Under the pieces are notes generated by a model. The model was not told the DNA's origin, ran no database searches, and saw only the letters and a program-made list of their open reading frames with translations. A stretch of DNA of 64,000 nt, from contig NZ_MRDL01000051.1 in the NCBI RefSeq assembly GCF_002008365.1, positions 186,001 to 250,000 of the forward strand, read 5' to 3'. The translations under genes and the position numbers were made by a program. Source of the stretch: Rhizobium leguminosarum bv. viciae USDA 2370. GTDB taxonomy: Bacteria > Pseudomonadota > Alphaproteobacteria > Rhizobiales > Rhizobiaceae. Shown in pieces: positions 60,886 to 64,000 of this stretch. The stretch's first letter is position 1. The number at the start of each line of letters is the position of its first letter.

Positions 60886-62340
60886 TCAGGCGACACGCAG
60901 CACGGTCATCATGCCGGTCATCTGGTGGTCCATGACGTGGCAGTGCAGCATCCAGTCGCCGGGATTGTCGGCGACGAAGGCGGCTTCGACGACGTCCTTC
61001 GGCGCCATCAGCACGGTATCCTGCCATTCGCGGTGCGGGACGGGCGCTCCGTTGCGGCTCAACACCCGCATGCTGTGGCCGTGCAGGTGCATCGGATGCC
61101 ACCAGGCGGTCTGGTTGCGCAGGATCAGTACGACGCTGCGTCCGCGCTGAAACGTGAGGGCCGGCTCCATGCCCGCATGGCCGTCGCCGGTCATCGACAT
61201 GCCGTTGATCGCCCAGGCCGGGCCGCCGCCCATGCCCATCATCCCCTGCATCATTCCACCACCCATCATTCCCCCCATTCCCGCCATCATGCCTTCGCCC
61301 ATCATGCCGCCCTGGAGCGTCAGGTCATGACGCTCGGCCGTTCCAAGGTCGGGTTCCGGCAGGGGGTTGCGTGGAAGGCCAAGCGACGCGTCGAGAGGAC
61401 GCCCGCGAAGAGGCGGCTGTTGGTCATAGGCGAGTTGCGTCAGCCGATAGGACAGGCCGTCGTAGAAGTCGTCGACGACCTCGTAGCGCCGTCCCGGTTC
61501 CCCATGCATGTCCAGGACGACGTCGACGCGCATGGCGGGCCCAAGCAGGATGCGGCCGCCGTAGGGTTCGTGGGGATCGCAGGGCTGGCCGTCGATAGCG
61601 ACTACCACTGGCTCGTGCCCCTCGAAGCGCAGCGCCATGATCCGCGCGAGCGAACCGTTGATAAGGCGTAGGCGGACGCGTTCGCCGGCGCGAACCGGTT
61701 CCCCCTCCGAGGCATGACCGTTCAGGGTGACGGTGTTTCCGACGCGGCCGGACATCGCCGCCTCCATCCGGTTGCCGAAGCCGGAGGCGATCTCGCCCGT
61801 CTCCCTGAGCCGCCAGTCGGCCAGGAGCCAGAGCAGATCGCGGTCGACGGCGACAGGGTCGCGCTCGTCGACGATCACGGCTCCGGCGAGGCCGCGGCCA
61901 AGCTGTTCGAGGCTGTTGGCGTGCGGGTGGTACCAGAACGTCCCGGCATCCGGTGGCGTGAACTCGTAGACGAAGCTATCGCCGGGCTTGATCGCAGGCT
62001 GCGTCAGGCCTGGCACGCCGTCCATGGCGTTGGGCAGCCTGATACCATGCCAATGGACCGTGGTCTCCTGGGCGAGCCGGTTTTCGACGACGAGCCGAGC
62101 GGATTCGCCTTGCCGCAGGCGCACGAGCGGTCCCGGTACGGTTCCGTCGTAGGCCCAGACGCCGGTCTCCGGACGATCCGGGCCGGCGAGACGCGCGCGG
62201 GCCTGCCCGGCGACGATCAGGTACTCGTTCGAGCCTGCCGCACGCAGCATCGATGACGGCGGCCCAGCGGCCAATAAAAGGCCCGCGCCGGCCTGGAGAA
62301 AACCCCGGCGAGAGACGCGGCCATTGAATTCGGTATTCAC
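60886..62340 (-). CDS. Multicopper oxidase (CueO/CopA-like), Tat-exported
   Basis: A 484-residue three-domain oxidase. Tat signal SRRGFLQAG at residues 9-17. Copper motifs: TVHWHGIRL, FWYHPHANS, HPMHLHGHSM and LHCHVMDHQ. A Met-rich loop (GGMMGEGMMAGMGGMMGGG, about 345-365) before the last domain suits Cu(I) or Ag(I) capture as in CueO. Oxidises Cu(I) in the periplasm. Central gene of the cluster. Confidence 0.9.
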   Translation of the reverse strand: MNTEFNGRVSRRGFLQAGAGLLLAAGPPSSMLRAAGSNEYLIVAGQARARLAGPDRPETGVWAYDGTVPGPLVRLRQGESARLVVENRLAQETTVHWHGIRLPNAMDGVPGLTQPAIKPGDSFVYEFTPPDAGTFWYHPHANSLEQLGRGLAGAVIVDERDPVAVDRDLLWLLADWRLRETGEIASGFGNRMEAAMSGRVGNTVTLNGHASEGEPVRAGERVRLRLINGSLARIMALRFEGHEPVVVAIDGQPCDPHEPYGGRILLGPAMRVDVVLDMHGEPGRRYEVVDDFYDGLSYRLTQLAYDQQPPLRGRPLDASLGLPRNPLPEPDLGTAERHDLTLQGGMMGEGMMAGMGGMMGGGMMQGMMGMGGGPAWAINGMSMTGDGHAGMEPALTFQRGRSVVLILRNQTAWWHPMHLHGHSMRVLSRNGAPVPHREWQDTVLMAPKDVVEAAFVADNPGDWMLHCHVMDHQMTGMMTVLRVA

Positions 62341-62469
62341 AGTCGATCCTTCCGATCATCGTTGATGGCGGAACGCGCTGCCTTCGTGGTTGTGGATACA
62401 CACGTGCCACGACACGGCGCATACGCGTTCGCTTGCCCGGTTCGGTCGCGTCAGACGACCGCCGGAACG

Positions 62470-62826
62470 TCAGCCGATGTCGGTGGTTCGCGGAGGATGC
62501 AGATCGGGCGGCGCTCTCGTGCCACGGAGGAGCGAGTTACTTGTGGGGAACGAGGCGATCTGTCCGACAACCGGCACGGATGCTCCCTCGGGAAGCACGG
62601 CAAGGATGGGCGTCGTGCAGACGACGCTGCACGCCATCGCCTTCATGCCGTCGTCACCGCCGTCCGGGCAGTCCGGGCAGCCGTCATGCATCGAACCGGT
62701 CATCTGAGAGGCCATCGCCATTTTCATCGACATGGCTGTTACCTGGGCGACGGACAGGCTCATCCCCACGGCGACGAAAACCGCGAGGAACAAGGCGACA
62801 AGCTTGCGAGCCGACCAGCGTTTCAT
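62470..62826 (-). CDS. Met/Cys-rich periplasmic protein of the copper cluster
   Basis: A 118-residue exported protein. ATG 62826 gives a hydrophobic signal (KRWSARKLVALFLAVFVAVG), then a Met/Cys-rich stretch (SMKMAMASQMTGSMHDGCPD, then CPDGGDDGMKAMACSVVC). The composition suits metal binding or a membrane-tethered DUF2946-like protein. Not recognised precisely. Confidence 0.6.
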   Translation of the reverse strand: MKRWSARKLVALFLAVFVAVGMSLSVAQVTAMSMKMAMASQMTGSMHDGCPDCPDGGDDGMKAMACSVVCTTPILAVLPEGASVPVVGQIASFPTSNSLLRGTRAPPDLHPPRTTDIG

Positions 62827-62938
62827 GGCAGTATAGAAGATGACGCTAAAATACGTCGAACACAAGCCGCGACTGCGTCCGGCCGCATCCCCACGCCCGC
62901 GTCTTGGAACGACTGTGTCCGCGACACGGGCGAAGACT

Positions 62939-63058
62939 TCAGCGGTAGAACAGATATTTGACCAGCGCGGCGATCAGGAGAACGACCACGACCAATCCGA
63001 GGAACCCCGCAAGCCCCATGCCCCACGTCATGCCGCCGCCCATCATGTCGTTCATCAT
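62939..63058 (-). CDS. 39-residue membrane protein between CusA and the copper genes
   Basis: ATG 63058 behind GGAGG encodes MMNDMMGGGMTWGMGLAGFL, then GLVVVVLLIAALVKYLFYR. A Met/Gly-rich N-terminus is followed by one transmembrane helix. The spacing after the CusA stop is 15 bases. Such tiny proteins occur in copper/silver loci; an accessory subunit of the RND pump is conceivable. Confidence 0.65.
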   Translation of the reverse strand: MMNDMMGGGMTWGMGLAGFLGLVVVVLLIAALVKYLFYR

Positions 63059-63073
63059 CGCATCCTCCTTTCA

Positions 63074-64000
63074 TTACTCGGCCGCCTCGAGCTTGTCTTG
63101 GCTCTCTTCGACGAGCTGATCGGACAACGATGCCGACGGGAGCCGCCAGCCCTTGACCACGCCGTAGACCGCCGGGATGACGACCAGCGTCAGCAGCGTC
63201 GACGATACCATGCCGCCGATCATCGGCACGGCGATGCGCTGCATGATCTCCGAACCCGTGCCGGTCCTCCAGAGGATCGGCAGGAGGCCGGCCATGATGG
63301 CGACGACGGTCATCATTTTCGGCCGGACGCGTTCGACCGCTCCGACCATGATCGCCCGGTTGAGGTCCGGTTTCGAGAAGGGCCTGCCTTCCTTTTCACA
63401 GGCTTCCCGCTGTTCCTTCATGGCGTGGTCGAGGTAGATCAGCATGATCACACCAGTCTCGGCCGCGACGCCCGCGAGCGCGATGAAGCCGACGGCGACC
63501 GCGACCGATGCGTTGAAGCCCAACCACCACATCAGCCAGATGCCGCCGACCAGTGCGAAGGGCAGGGACAGCATGACGATCAACGTCTCCGTCAGCCTCT
63601 TGAAGTTGAGGTAGAGCAGCAGGAAGATCAGCGCCAGCGTCAGCGGGACGACGACGGCAAGCCGCGCCTCGGCCCGTTGCAGGTATTCGAACTGGCCGCT
63701 CCAGGCGACGGAATAGCCGGGAGGCATCTTGATGCTCTTGGCAACCGCCTGCTGGGCTTCCGCGACATAGCCGCCGAGATCGCGGTTGGCGATGTCGACG
63801 TAGATGTAGACGGCGAGCTGGCCGTTTTCGGTGCGGATTGTCGTCGCGCCGCGGGTCAGCTTGACGTCCGCTACTTCACCGAGAGGAACGGTTCCTCCAC
63901 CGGGCAGGGATATCTGCACATCCCTGGCGATGGATTGCGGATCGCTTCGGGACGCCCGTGGATATCGTATGGCCACGCCATAACGCTCGCGGCCTTCGAC
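63074..64000 (-). CDS. cusA: CusA-type heavy-metal RND efflux pump, C-terminal part
   Basis: The last 308 residues of a HME-RND pump; the gene continues past the window's right edge. Helices and motifs are typical: VSVAWSGQFEYLQRAEARL-type porter strand before TM helices, GFIALAGVAAETGVIMLIYL, RPKMMTVVAIMAGLLPILW and GGMVSSTLLTLVVIPAVYGV. It would export Cu(I)/Ag(I) from periplasm to outside with CusB- and CusC-like partners, which should lie to the right. Confidence 0.9.
   Translation of the reverse strand, partial: VEGRERYGVAIRYPRASRSDPQSIARDVQISLPGGGTVPLGEVADVKLTRGATTIRTENGQLAVYIYVDIANRDLGGYVAEAQQAVAKSIKMPPGYSVAWSGQFEYLQRAEARLAVVVPLTLALIFLLLYLNFKRLTETLIVMLSLPFALVGGIWLMWWLGFNASVAVAVGFIALAGVAAETGVIMLIYLDHAMKEQREACEKEGRPFSKPDLNRAIMVGAVERVRPKMMTVVAIMAGLLPILWRTGTGSEIMQRIAVPMIGGMVSSTLLTLVVIPAVYGVVKGWRLPSASLSDQLVEESQDKLEAAE

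Noticed and set aside
1..64000. CRISPR arrays, tRNA and rRNA genes
   Set aside because: No regularly spaced repeats beyond the short tandems listed, and no cloverleaf or rRNA-like sequence noticed by eye.

Overview
The window looks like a fast-growing Rhizobium of the R. leguminosarum / R. etli type. The signs are a RIME-like double-palindrome repeat, a CUT1 transporter with a DUF2160 partner, an arsR-aqpS-arsC-arsH cluster with an aquaglyceroporin, a DUF1127 gene and high-GC rhizobial codon use. It may be a chromid or plasmid segment. I saw no rRNA, tRNA or CRISPR array.

Bases 1-31.7 kb are metabolic and well kept. A TetR gene at the left edge diverges from a flavodoxin-fold quinone reductase. 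Next come an acetyl-xylan-esterase-like gene and an esterase broken by a RIME-like element. A 13-gene minus-strand operon (14486 to 2719) follows: a CUT1 sugar/polyol ABC importer, a two-domain DhaKL kinase, a split dihydroxyacetone phosphotransferase relay (DhaL, EIIA, HPr, EI, DhaK) and a small HTH-like protein. Further right are an MFS pump, a REC-histidine kinase, DUF924, an MscS-type channel, an arsenic operon whose divergent partner is a DUF6428 protein, a DinB/TetR pair, a squalene-cyclase-fold protein, a double-REC regulator beside a PleD-like diguanylate cyclase, and a GlxA-type AraC regulator.

Bases 31.9-44.4 kb are accessory and look like a defence or stress islet. A membrane-anchored SF2 helicase lies between two near-identical 67-bp repeats, one of which is the terminator of a DUF1127 gene. 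Then come an XRE regulator divergent from a DUF6634 gene and a soluble FtsH-like AAA+ protease, an unknown gene next to a winged-helix nucleotidyltransferase, an XRE gene that has lost its start, and an AAA_13 (PrrC/RloC-type) ATPase.

Bases 44.7-55.8 kb mix working modules and wreckage. An apparently LexA-controlled operon encodes an SRAP (YedK-like) protein and several small zinc-finger proteins. A LigD-type DNA ligase follows, and its promoter region is duplicated 3 kb away at the SOS operon. Between them are a LuxR response regulator, an SGNH esterase, frameshifted or nonsense-mutated genes (a small conserved gene, an acyltransferase, a CDF cation exporter, a secreted protein) and an HExxHxxGxxH metallopeptidase.

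Bases 55.9-64 kb begin with the most striking gene: a cytoplasmic fusion of a trypsin-like protease and an S1/P1-nuclease or phospholipase-C-like zinc domain. The tryptophan that must be N-terminal in S1/P1 enzymes is buried inside the fusion, just after the protease, so this looks like a protease-activated zymogen. A copper/silver cluster on the minus strand completes the window: CusA-like RND pump, 39-residue membrane protein, Met/Cys-rich protein, multicopper oxidase, DUF411, TlpA, SCO and a PCuAC-like protein.
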